Shown: positions 46,228 through 54,173 of the stretch, in pieces
How positions within the stretch are numbered: the first letter of the stretch is position 1
Layout of the letters: every line of letters starts with the position of its first letter
Assembly: GCA_903919715.1 (NCBI GenBank)
Contig: CAIXJC010000078.1
Span: 1-64,000, forward strand
Direction of reading: 5' to 3'
DNA length: 64,000 nucleotides
Source of the DNA: an uncultured bacterium
Lineage (GTDB): Bacteria; Planctomycetota; Phycisphaerae; Phycisphaerales; SM1A02
Translations under genes and position numbers: made by a program
The notes under the pieces: model-generated
The model's database searches: none
What the model was told of the DNA's origin: nothing
Seen by the model: only the letters and a program-made list of their open reading frames with translations

Positions 46228-47598
46228 ATGGCTATTCGCTCTGGATCTTCAGGTCCCCTCGTCGCGGTTGTGGTTTTCGTCATCCTCACCGTACTTTCGC
46301 TGTCAACTGCGATCTACTTCTTCACCGAGAAGAACAAGAGCGAAGCAAGTGCGATGAAAAGCGAGGCTGCGCTTTCAGCGGTCGTTCCTTCGGGCTATTT
46401 AGACCAAGAACCAGGGTCGACCATTCGACAAGCTGCCGAAGGCGAACACAAGAGTGTCGTTGAATATCTCATCGCGAAAAATGCGGCTGTTGCAACCGCG
46501 ATCTCGGACGAAACCTCCATCGACGCTGCAGGCGTTCGTTCCGCACTTGGCCTCAAGGCAGAGGAAAATGCAAAACAAGCCATCAATGCCGCACGACGAA
46601 GTGTGACCGATGCGCAAAGCAAGACTGCTGAGCAGATCAAAGTTGTTGAACAAGTGACTGCCCAAATGGCTGCCGTCCAAGCTGAAGCAGATGAAAAGGT
46701 CAAGAATGCAGACAACAAGGTCGTGCAATTGACGGCCGAAATCGCACCATACCGAGAGTCAACTGAACGAGAGTATGCCTCGATTGGAAAATTGAAAGAA
46801 GAACTCATCCAAGCCAGAGAAGAGGCAAAGTCCGAATATGCCAACCAGATCGCTGAAGAAAAGAACAAGCAAGCCAGTCTTGTTGCAGCGAATCAGGGTT
46901 TAACGGGAAGAGTCAACGAATTGCAACGGCAGCTCGATCAATTTCGCTTGAAGCCAAGCGATCCATCGCTTCTCGTGGACGGTCGAATCCTTGACCTTGC
47001 GACTGCCAAGGACCAAGTTTATATTTCGCTTGGGTCCAAAGATCGAGTTCGACCTGGAATGACTTTCGAGGTCTATCCAGATGCGTCAGCAATCATGTAC
47101 GACCCAAAGACAGATCGCCAGACGCCTGGATATGCCAGCATTGAGATCATCAAGGTCAGCGACACGACGAGCACCGCCCGAGTCACTCGCAAGAGCCCAA
47201 GAAAGTCAATTTCCAAAGGCGATGTACTCGCCAATGCCGTCTATAGCCCAACATACCAATACAAATTCTTAGTCCACGGAAAGTTCGACGTTGACAATGA
47301 TGGCAAAGTCACTGATGGCGAAACCGATTACATCCGCGCAAAAATCCGTGACTGGGGTGGCATCGTGATCGAAGGCGAAGAAATTACCCCCGATGTCGAC
47401 TTTGTCGTGATCGGCTCGGTTCCATCCAAGCCGCAACTTCGTTCGGTCGGTGAGGATGATGCGGCATACGCAGCTTCTCTCGCAGCAAGTCGCTCGTATG
47501 ACTCCTACTTGGCACTTGTGAACGCCGCTTCAACTGCGCAGATTCCGATCTTGAACTGGAACCGTTTCCAGATCCTGACCGGCGCGGCAGAGCGCTGA
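46228..47598 (+). CDS. Single-span membrane protein with long coiled coil
   Basis: A 456-aa protein from ATG at 46228. A transmembrane helix (PLVAVVVFVILTVLSLSTAIY, within residues 9-30) is followed by an Ala/Glu/Lys-rich coiled coil (about 95-240, EEKNKQASLVAANQGLTGRV), then a beta-rich C-terminal domain (SLLVDGRILDLATAKDQVYI, RVRPGMTFEVYPD, KGDVLANAVYSP). A DVDNDGKVTDGE segment looks like a single calcium-loop motif. Overall shape suggests a periplasmic scaffold; no named family is recognised. The LpxL-like gene follows 10 bp downstream. Confidence 0.75.
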   Translation: MAIRSGSSGPLVAVVVFVILTVLSLSTAIYFFTEKNKSEASAMKSEAALSAVVPSGYLDQEPGSTIRQAAEGEHKSVVEYLIAKNAAVATAISDETSIDAAGVRSALGLKAEENAKQAINAARRSVTDAQSKTAEQIKVVEQVTAQMAAVQAEADEKVKNADNKVVQLTAEIAPYRESTEREYASIGKLKEELIQAREEAKSEYANQIAEEKNKQASLVAANQGLTGRVNELQRQLDQFRLKPSDPSLLVDGRILDLATAKDQVYISLGSKDRVRPGMTFEVYPDASAIMYDPKTDRQTPGYASIEIIKVSDTTSTARVTRKSPRKSISKGDVLANAVYSPTYQYKFLVHGKFDVDNDGKVTDGETDYIRAKIRDWGGIVIEGEEITPDVDFVVIGSVPSKPQLRSVGEDDAAYAASLAASRSYDSYLALVNAASTAQIPILNWNRFQILTGAAER

Positions 47599-47608
47599 TC
47601 GAAAGCCC

Positions 47609-48643
47609 TTGCGTCCCAACGGCGCTCTTCATCACGCCAACGCATTTGCGCAATACGCTGCTTTGCGTGGACTCTTCGGAGTCTTCCATATGTTCGGCGT
47701 TGGCCAGAACATGCGCAGTGCCGCGGGAGCTGGCCGTCTTTACTACCGCGCCGTTCGTCGACACCGAGAGCGTGCGATTGGACATATCAGTCGAAGCTTT
47801 CCAGACCTCACGCCGGCGGAGGTCAACAGCCTTGCAGAACAATCCGTCCAAAGCCTCTTCCAGATGTTTATGGTGGAGACCGTTGCGATCCCCCGCTTGC
47901 TGACTCCAACGGCATGGCCAAAATATGTCAAGACAGGAAAGATCGAAGAAGCGCTTCGAATGCTCGTCGGTCGCGATCCGATCCTCTTCGTCACTGGACA
48001 TTGTGGCAACTGGGAATTACTTGGATTCGTACTCGCCCTTCTTGGTTTTAGAATGAGCGCACTTGCACGTCCACTGGATAATCCATGGATCGATCAATGG
48101 CTTCGGAGTGTTCGCGAAGCACGAGGCTTAGAAGTCATCACGAAATGGGGAGCGACAACCGAGGTCCAGAAGTTGATCGAGCAAGGCGGACGAGTTGGTT
48201 TTATCGCGGACCAAAATGCGGGGAATGATGGCCTCTTCGTACCGTTCTTTGGACGCCTCGCATCGAGTTACAAATCCATTGGACTTCTCGCGATGAGATA
48301 CGAGATTCCAATCGTCAGCGGATCTGCGCGCCGCTGCGATGAGACATTCTCGTACGAACTCAATCATGCGGACATCATCTATCCACGCGATTGGAAGGAT
48401 CAACCCGATCCGCTTTTCTACATCACTGCTCGGTTCAATCGCGCGATCGAATTGGCGATTCGGGGCGCTCCAGAGCAATATCTATGGGTTCATCGCAGAT
48501 GGAAGAGTCGCCCACCACATGAGCGTTTGGGACGCCCCATGCCCGATCGACTCCGTGAAAAACTGCGTCAATTGCCTTGGATGACTGATGAAGAAATGCA
48601 TCGGCTTGAACAACCGATCGAACCACTTCCTGCTTCAAAGTAA
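47609..48643 (+). CDS. LpxL/HtrB-type lipid A acyltransferase
   Basis: Up to 344 aa. The lysophospholipid acyltransferase motif Hx4E is HCGNWE (His131, Glu136), inside FVTGHCGNWELLGF, which is the LpxL/LpxM signature. GFIADQNAGNDGLFVPFFG is the second family block, and the segment EQYLWVHRRWKSRP is the usual C-terminal one. These enzymes add secondary acyl chains to lipid A at the inner membrane. The first codon is a TTG at 47609 without a clear ribosome site, so the true start may be a little downstream. Confidence 0.88.
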   Translation: MRPNGALHHANAFAQYAALRGLFGVFHMFGVGQNMRSAAGAGRLYYRAVRRHRERAIGHISRSFPDLTPAEVNSLAEQSVQSLFQMFMVETVAIPRLLTPTAWPKYVKTGKIEEALRMLVGRDPILFVTGHCGNWELLGFVLALLGFRMSALARPLDNPWIDQWLRSVREARGLEVITKWGATTEVQKLIEQGGRVGFIADQNAGNDGLFVPFFGRLASSYKSIGLLAMRYEIPIVSGSARRCDETFSYELNHADIIYPRDWKDQPDPLFYITARFNRAIELAIRGAPEQYLWVHRRWKSRPPHERLGRPMPDRLREKLRQLPWMTDEEMHRLEQPIEPLPASK

Positions 48644-48705
48644 TAAAACTCTCTTGTCGGCATTGAAGCAATTGGCGGAAATCCGCTACTCTCTTGATAG
48701 GCTTC

Positions 48706-49749
48706 ATGCTCCCCGCTTCGTTCATGGATGAGCGAACGACCGTACGGTTTGACTTCGAATCGACATCTATGACCAAATCGCCTTCGACCGAAGCATTAAC
48801 CAGACCTTCATCCACCATACCGACGGAAATATTCCTTCGGTATCTGCTTCCCGTCATTTTCGTTCATGTGATCGCACTTCTTGCGGTCATGCCGATGTTC
48901 TTTTCCTGGACTGGACTGATTGCGTGCATCGTTGGAATTCACGTCTTTGGTCAAGCGATCACGATGGGGTATCACCGACTTCTGACTCACCGAAGTTTTC
49001 ATGTTCCACGTTGGTTCGAATGGACGCTCGTCACACTCGCATTGTGCTGCCTGCAGGATTCCCCTGCGCGCTGGGTTGCGACTCATCGCATGCATCATGC
49101 GCACAGCGATGAAGGCGAGGATCCGCATTCCCCGCTCGTTGCATTCTTGTGGGGACATATGGGATGGCTCTTTCTGCGCAACCACGATCTCACCCATGTC
49201 TCGAGTTACTCGCGCTATGCACGCGACACACTTCAAGATCCGTTCTACTTCTGGCTCGAGCGAAATCCGGTCGCCCCGATCTACTTCTACTTCGGCCAGT
49301 GCATTCCCTACTTTGCGTTGCCGATGTGCCTGTCATGGTTGTTCGGCGCCTCAGTCACTGATGCCGCGCTCTTCGCAACGAGCGTCACGCTGTGGGGCGT
49401 TTTCGTCCGAACCGTTCTCGTATGGCACATCACATGGAGCGTCAACAGTCTCACCCATCTCTTTGGCTATCGCAGCCACGAAACTGGAGAGAACAGCCGC
49501 AACAATTGGCTCGTTGCGTTGATCGCGGCTGGAGAGGGATGGCATAACAATCATCACCAAGATCCGTCATCCTGCACCGTGCAGCACCGTTGGTGGGAAT
49601 TTGATTTGACATACTGGGAAGTTCGTGGACTCCAATGCCTCGGGATTGTCAGCGACATTACGCCCCGCAGAGAAGTCCGCGTCCGCCGCGCTGTCGAGGC
49701 TCGCTCGAGCGAAGCGATTGCCCAAACCACCGCGAAACAGCAATCGTGA
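48706..49749 (+). CDS. Acyl-CoA/acyl-lipid delta-9-type fatty-acid desaturase
   Basis: A 347-aa membrane di-iron desaturase. The three histidine boxes are HRLLTH (90-95), HRMHH (127-131) and HNNHH (280-284), the spacing of stearoyl-CoA desaturases. Four or so membrane helices surround them. The N-terminus is uncertain: ATGs at 48706, 48724 and 48769 are all in frame, and the first 35 residues look poorly conserved. It follows an LpxL-like acyltransferase, consistent with membrane lipid tailoring. Confidence 0.92.
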   Translation: MLPASFMDERTTVRFDFESTSMTKSPSTEALTRPSSTIPTEIFLRYLLPVIFVHVIALLAVMPMFFSWTGLIACIVGIHVFGQAITMGYHRLLTHRSFHVPRWFEWTLVTLALCCLQDSPARWVATHRMHHAHSDEGEDPHSPLVAFLWGHMGWLFLRNHDLTHVSSYSRYARDTLQDPFYFWLERNPVAPIYFYFGQCIPYFALPMCLSWLFGASVTDAALFATSVTLWGVFVRTVLVWHITWSVNSLTHLFGYRSHETGENSRNNWLVALIAAGEGWHNNHHQDPSSCTVQHRWWEFDLTYWEVRGLQCLGIVSDITPRREVRVRRAVEARSSEAIAQTTAKQQS

Positions 49750-49790
49750 CCCCCACACGGGAGTCCGCACTTTCCATATTCTGACACGGC

Positions 49791-50102
49791 ATGCGCATTC
49801 TCGTCGTCCTTCCTTCGACTTCACCCTCTGATCGTGGTCCAGCCACACTGGGACCGCGCGCAGCGATTCTAAAAAATCTACGGTCGATGAACACGCAGCC
49901 TGAGTGCGACGGCGGCGACATTCTGTACGGGCCTGGAATCGAATTCCAACTCGCCCCAAACCAAGATCCTGTTGTTCAAATGATTCTTGTCGTTTCCGAC
50001 GAAGACATCGGATGGCTCGTCATCGAAAGAATCGGGCGTACGCTCAAGTGGAAATTCGTCGACATCAATACGGGCGATGAGTTGGTCCTTTCAACAAACT
50101 AA
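49791..50102 (+). CDS. Small protein of unknown function
   Basis: A 103-aa soluble protein. Composition and codon use look genuine (YGPGIEFQLAPNQDPVVQM, VVSDEDIGWLVIERI). The N-terminal third is Ser/Pro/Arg-rich; the remainder is predicted alpha/beta. It overlaps the next gene by 26 nt in another frame, suggesting coupling. No family recognised. Confidence 0.6.
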   Translation: MRILVVLPSTSPSDRGPATLGPRAAILKNLRSMNTQPECDGGDILYGPGIEFQLAPNQDPVVQMILVVSDEDIGWLVIERIGRTLKWKFVDINTGDELVLSTN

Positions 50103-51843
50103 TTCTTCTGTGGCGAACTACTTCCCTCGAAGTCATGTGATCGCCGCCATTCTCGCGATCGCCATCTCGAACTCCGCGTTGAATGCAGCGGCGCCGTTAC
50201 TCGACGAGACTCGACTCGCATGGCCACGCACTGGCGTCACCGCCACTGGTGAGCGAGTGACTTTCAGCCAGCCTCAAGTCGATGAATGGAGCGGCGGTAT
50301 CATCAACGCGAAGTTCGCAACACAGGTGCAACTCACACAGGCGTCGCCAGTCGTTCAAGGGACGGTCAATGTTCGCGCGCGAACGAGCATCAATCGCGGC
50401 AATCGAACCGTAACGCTTCGCAGCATCACCGTGCCTGCGCTGCGCTTTCCGACCGACGAGAACCAGATTAAAGCCCTCCGCGACGCTGTCACCACAGCGC
50501 TCCAAAACACCCCAATCACCGTGGGATTCGATGATCTCGCCGCATCGATGCCTGCGCCGTCCTTCCCGACTCCGACTTCGACCACCATCAGTGACACGCC
50601 GCCTCGAATCGGCTTTCGAGAATCTCTTGTGACTGATGCCATCGCGGAACTCGACCCGTCAATTGAGATTATTCAAAGTGACGGAGCTTTGAAATTTGCC
50701 CCGATCATTGCTGATCATCTTGATGGCGCTACGAATTCTTCTTCGCTTCTCTTTCGCGATCATGACGGGACGTACTACGCACTCATCTCTGGAAGATGGC
50801 TGACAGCAGATGCGCTTGATTCTTCGTCATGGACTTTTCTTGCGCCATCTCATCTCCCCACTGCCTTCGCATCGATTCCCGAATCATCGCAGTGGGCGGA
50901 AGCGCTTGCAAGCGTGCCCAATACGCCAGCGAGTCGGCTCTCGCTTCTTGCTGCGACAATACCGACTCAGCGCATACTGCCGCGAAGCGCACAGATCGCT
51001 GTTGAGTGGCGAGGCGATCCCAACTTCCTCGTTACAGATGCGCCCGATCTTTCCTGCGCAACCAATGCGAATGCGCTCGTGCTCCACATCGGCGGTGCGT
51101 ATTACTGCTGCTTGGATGCCGCTTGGTTCACCGCATCCACGCCGCAGGGTCCATGGTCTCTCTGCACGAAGACGCCACCGCATCTTGCAACGCTTTCGCC
51201 TGAATCTCCAATTTTTCCGTTGCGTTTCGTCGAAGTCCTTGAAACATCACCCACCAAGGTGACTTCGCTCGCTGCCTTTGAATCGTCCGGAGGCGTGACG
51301 CACGATGGAGTTGAGGTCTATGGAACTGGGTTTGCGATTCCACAGGCACTGATTCGCGCTGGATCACTTTCCGCACCGACGTACGGCTTTGGAATGTGGT
51401 GGAATCCATGGACGCTCAGCTGGACTGGGAATAATGTCGCCGGAAAAAACTGCGCAGGAATGCTCATTGATGCCAACTCAACGCCAGAATCGCTGACACC
51501 AAATCCAGCAGAAGAAAATCATTTCGTTGGACTCGATGGAAGGGTCTATGCAAATCGTGGCGATTCGTGGTTTCGAAGTACTCCCAGTGGAACGTGGACT
51601 GAACTGACTGAAAAGAGATCGACGCTGAGAGTGCTCCGCAGTGATTTAGCGGCTCGGCAGGCAGCGATTGCAACTCGGCACAAATTCTTTGAATGGATCG
51701 CAAAGCAAGCCGATCTCAAATTGAAGTCCACCGATGGATGCGATCGCATTTCTTCGATGGATTCTGTGCGGCCATCGACGGCTGGATATCGCTGTGCGCC
51801 TGAGACCGATACGGGTGCGCCAACTGCAAATACAGCGCGATAA
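50077..51843 (+). CDS. Exported protein with repeated GxYYxxxxxxWF modules
   Basis: A 588-aa protein from ATG at 50077, with a hydrophobic export segment (VIAAILAIAISNSALNAAA). Two similar modules of the type NxLVLHIGGAYYCCLDAAWF...PQGPW and SLLFRDHDGTYYALISGRWL are visible (about residues 205-260 and 320-375). A further aromatic-rich part (FGMWWNPWTLSWTG, GLDGRVYANRGDSWF) follows near the C-terminus. This pattern is seen in secreted proteins often labelled carbohydrate-binding family V/XII, but that label is weak. Role unknown. It converges with rsmG across the 51844-52230 repeat region. Confidence 0.7.
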   Translation: MSWSFQQTNSSVANYFPRSHVIAAILAIAISNSALNAAAPLLDETRLAWPRTGVTATGERVTFSQPQVDEWSGGIINAKFATQVQLTQASPVVQGTVNVRARTSINRGNRTVTLRSITVPALRFPTDENQIKALRDAVTTALQNTPITVGFDDLAASMPAPSFPTPTSTTISDTPPRIGFRESLVTDAIAELDPSIEIIQSDGALKFAPIIADHLDGATNSSSLLFRDHDGTYYALISGRWLTADALDSSSWTFLAPSHLPTAFASIPESSQWAEALASVPNTPASRLSLLAATIPTQRILPRSAQIAVEWRGDPNFLVTDAPDLSCATNANALVLHIGGAYYCCLDAAWFTASTPQGPWSLCTKTPPHLATLSPESPIFPLRFVEVLETSPTKVTSLAAFESSGGVTHDGVEVYGTGFAIPQALIRAGSLSAPTYGFGMWWNPWTLSWTGNNVAGKNCAGMLIDANSTPESLTPNPAEENHFVGLDGRVYANRGDSWFRSTPSGTWTELTEKRSTLRVLRSDLAARQAAIATRHKFFEWIAKQADLKLKSTDGCDRISSMDSVRPSTAGYRCAPETDTGAPTANTAR

Positions 51844-52011
51844 AACCCGAGCGACAGAACGACAGTTTGAATCGCCACTGGGATCAAACCTATACAGAAA
51901 TGTTTTATGTGGACGCCGCGGGACGCATGTCCTGGCGGCGCACACGCAATACTCAAATCGTGTCAGGCGTTCTTGTGGCTCGAAGTCTCAGTCGAATTCC
52001 TGAAACCGTGT

Positions 52012-52137
52012 CAGCCGTGGAAAGTTCTCTCGTGCGAGTTCCGCAGGCGGCCGACGGGACTTGCGAACGAGCGTCAACAATCAGATCGTGTCGGTCGCCG
52101 AGGACTGTTTGAGCACCGAGAGGACTTTCCACGGCTG
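52012..52137. repeat. Long imperfect palindrome with 21-bp outer arms
   Basis: The outer arms 52012-52032 (starting cagccgtggaaagt) and 52117-52137 are reverse complements with one mismatch. A second inner pair (ggcggccgac near 52047 and gtcggtcgcc near 52090) adds about 10 bp with one mismatch. The total span is 126 bp. Direct repeats of tcttgtggctcga lie on both sides. Folded RNA or a small non-autonomous element are the likely explanations. Confidence 0.65.
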
Positions 52138-52147
52138 CCGCTCTTGT

Positions 52148-52209
52148 GGCTCGATTCCCTGGCTCGATTCCCTGGCTCGATTCCCTGGCTCGATTCCCTG
52201 GCTCGATTC
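52148..52209 (+). repeat. 13-nt tandem repeat, about 4.8 copies
   Basis: The unit ggctcgattccct is repeated exactly at 52148, 52161, 52174 and 52187, with a partial fifth copy from 52200 to 52209. There are no spacers, so it is not a CRISPR. A unit length not divisible by 3 and the lack of a gene argue for slippage in non-coding DNA. Confidence 0.95.
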
Positions 52210-52230
52210 AGCAGCTCGCTCTCGCGTACT

Positions 52231-52968
52231 TCACAGCGGCTGACGTTCGGGCTCGCCTGGAGCACGCGGATAACGCTTCGGAGTTCGGCCAGTCTTTTCA
52301 ACCAAGACGAGCGTCCCCGTCGGCGTCCGCACCTGATCGATGATGACGCCGCGTAATTCACCCAGCGCATGCGTTGAAGCAGCGACCTCTGCCGCAGCCT
52401 GTTCACCCTTGATCGCTACAAAGTGACCGCCAGGGCGCACCATCGGGAGGCAGAATTCCAGCAGACTCGGCAAGCGCGATACAGCACGACTGACGACAAC
52501 ATCATTGCACTCGCGCAAGTCACCAGCACCAAGAATTTCCGCACGCTGGGAAAGAACCCGCACATTTTTTAATTCAAGTTGATCAACCGTCTCCTTCAGA
52601 AATTTGGCCTTTTTCCCTGTGGATTCAACCAAAGTGACCTGAGAGTCTGGCATCACGATCGCGAGCACCAGTCCTGGAATTCCTCCCCCACTGCCAACAT
52701 CAACCACCGACCGCGCCTGCGACTGTTGCAGAATCGGCAAGAGCGTCAACGCATCAAAGATGTGCCGCATCCATGCAACGTTTCGGTCACGCACCCCAGT
52801 CAGATTCATTCGTTCGTTGGCTTCGTACAAGAGATCGAGATACTTGGATATCAACGTGACTTCACTTGGGTCAAGTTCGATCCCATACTCATTGATGGCG
52901 TCCAAAAATTCGCGAGAAGGACCTTGCGATTCCGCGGCTGATTCAGTTGGTTGTTCTGGTTCGATCAT
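52231..52968 (-). CDS. rsmG: 16S rRNA (guanine(527)-N(7))-methyltransferase
   Basis: A 245-aa SAM-dependent methyltransferase (GidB) acting on G527 of 16S rRNA. It shows MNLTGVRD, the SAM motif VVDVGSGGGIPGLVLAI, LVESTGKKAKFL and VSRAVSRLPSLLEF. ATG at 52968 overlaps the rodA stop by 4 nt, with GAGGAA just upstream. In many bacteria this gene neighbours gidA or parAB; here it ends a cell-wall elongation operon. The N-terminus is acidic (IEPEQPTESAAESQG). Confidence 0.95.
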   Translation of the reverse strand: MIEPEQPTESAAESQGPSREFLDAINEYGIELDPSEVTLISKYLDLLYEANERMNLTGVRDRNVAWMRHIFDALTLLPILQQSQARSVVDVGSGGGIPGLVLAIVMPDSQVTLVESTGKKAKFLKETVDQLELKNVRVLSQRAEILGAGDLRECNDVVVSRAVSRLPSLLEFCLPMVRPGGHFVAIKGEQAAAEVAASTHALGELRGVIIDQVRTPTGTLVLVEKTGRTPKRYPRAPGEPERQPL

Positions 52969-54173
52969 CCATTTCCTCGTGTTGCGCTGCCGCCCATTGT
53001 GCCGCCAGCCCGCGCATCTCGCGCCGCCACGGAAAAAAGAATTCCCATTGCGAGCCAAGAGGCAACAATACTTGACCCACCGAAGGATACAAATGGAAGC
53101 GTCAATCCAGTAATGGGTAAAATCCCTAGCGTCATTCCAATATTCACGAACGCCTGAAATCCAAGCATTGCGCCGATGCCGGTGCCCACAAGTCGACCGA
53201 ATGGATTTCGAGCGGTGATCGCAACCCACAGCGCGCCTAAGACAACTACGACTTCTAGGCCAATCACCAAGAGTCCTCCCATCAATCCCCATCGACATGC
53301 GACGACTGCGAAAATCATGTCATTGTGTTCCTCTGGAAGCGCATTAAAACGCACCAGATTTTTAGCGCTTTCCTTGCCATTGCCGAACACGCCGCCAGAA
53401 CCCACCAGCGTCCGTGCGCGATCTGCTTGAAATCCTATGGTCCTGCTGTATCGATCATCGCCAGTCAGTTGCGCAATCAGAGAATCGATTCTCGCTCGCT
53501 GATGAGGCTTCAGCATCGGATACGACACCGGCGCCAACAATGCGGCACTCAGTACGACGACGCCCAAATGCCAACGCTTCGCTCCTTGCGTCAAGAACAT
53601 TGCAAGAAGTGTTGGGAAAAACAGGAGCGCTGTTCCCAGGTCAGGCTGAATCAGAATGAGCAATACTGGAACTGCCGTTAACACGATTGGCAGCAGCAAT
53701 CCGCTACGACTTCGCACATCGGCGGCGCGACGGAGCCACCATGCTCCCGCGAGAATCCACGCGATCTTTGCAAACTCCGCTGGTTGCACATCGATCGGTC
53801 CCAAGTCAATCCAACAACGACTTCCATTGCGCGCGCGAACAATCGCCTCTGGGACGCCTGGCGCCACAAGAAGTACAAGCAGACCCAATGTGATTATGAA
53901 TCCAAGCGGACTCCATCGCTCGATCAATGCCGGCAGCGGCACAACGATCAGTGCAGCTGCGATGCACCCAACACCCGCATACGCCCACTGCCGAAGAGCG
54001 AAGTCTGGCTCCGTCGTTCCGATCGCCACGATGCCAATGCACGTCAAGAGCGCAGCCCCAATGACGGGGACCCATCCGACATTCCACCATGAAATCCCAA
54101 GTATTTGTGAAATAACGGGTCGATTTGGTCCAGATTGCACTGCACGTGCCGCACCACGCACGAATCCGCTCAT
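52965..54173 (-). CDS. rodA: Rod-shape peptidoglycan polymerase RodA (SEDS family)
   Basis: A 402-aa protein with about ten transmembrane helices. SEDS family marks are RNGSRCWIDLGPIDVQPAEFAKI, read as two blocks, the LIQPDLGTALLFFPTLL segment and the end GLTLPFVSFGGSSIVASW. RodA polymerises glycan strands for cell elongation together with PBP2, encoded directly upstream and overlapping by 4 nt. A functional peptidoglycan machinery is thus expected in this planctomycete. Confidence 0.95.
   Translation of the reverse strand: MSGFVRGAARAVQSGPNRPVISQILGISWWNVGWVPVIGAALLTCIGIVAIGTTEPDFALRQWAYAGVGCIAAALIVVPLPALIERWSPLGFIITLGLLVLLVAPGVPEAIVRARNGSRCWIDLGPIDVQPAEFAKIAWILAGAWWLRRAADVRSRSGLLLPIVLTAVPVLLILIQPDLGTALLFFPTLLAMFLTQGAKRWHLGVVVLSAALLAPVSYPMLKPHQRARIDSLIAQLTGDDRYSRTIGFQADRARTLVGSGGVFGNGKESAKNLVRFNALPEEHNDMIFAVVACRWGLMGGLLVIGLEVVVVLGALWVAITARNPFGRLVGTGIGAMLGFQAFVNIGMTLGILPITGLTLPFVSFGGSSIVASWLAMGILFSVAARDARAGGTMGGSATRGNG

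Larger units (their letters stand above)
51844..52230. other. Repeat-rich convergent spacer without a gene
   Basis: This 387-bp stretch lies between two convergent stops. It holds a 21-bp-arm inverted repeat (52012-52137), a 13-nt direct repeat flanking it (51971-51983 and 52142-52154), and a 13-nt tandem array (52148-52209). I see no credible coding frame. It may serve as a bidirectional terminator or be a relic of a small mobile element. Confidence 0.6.

Noticed and set aside
52148-52209. CRISPR array
   Set aside because: Units are contiguous 13-mers with no spacers and no cas genes are in the window.
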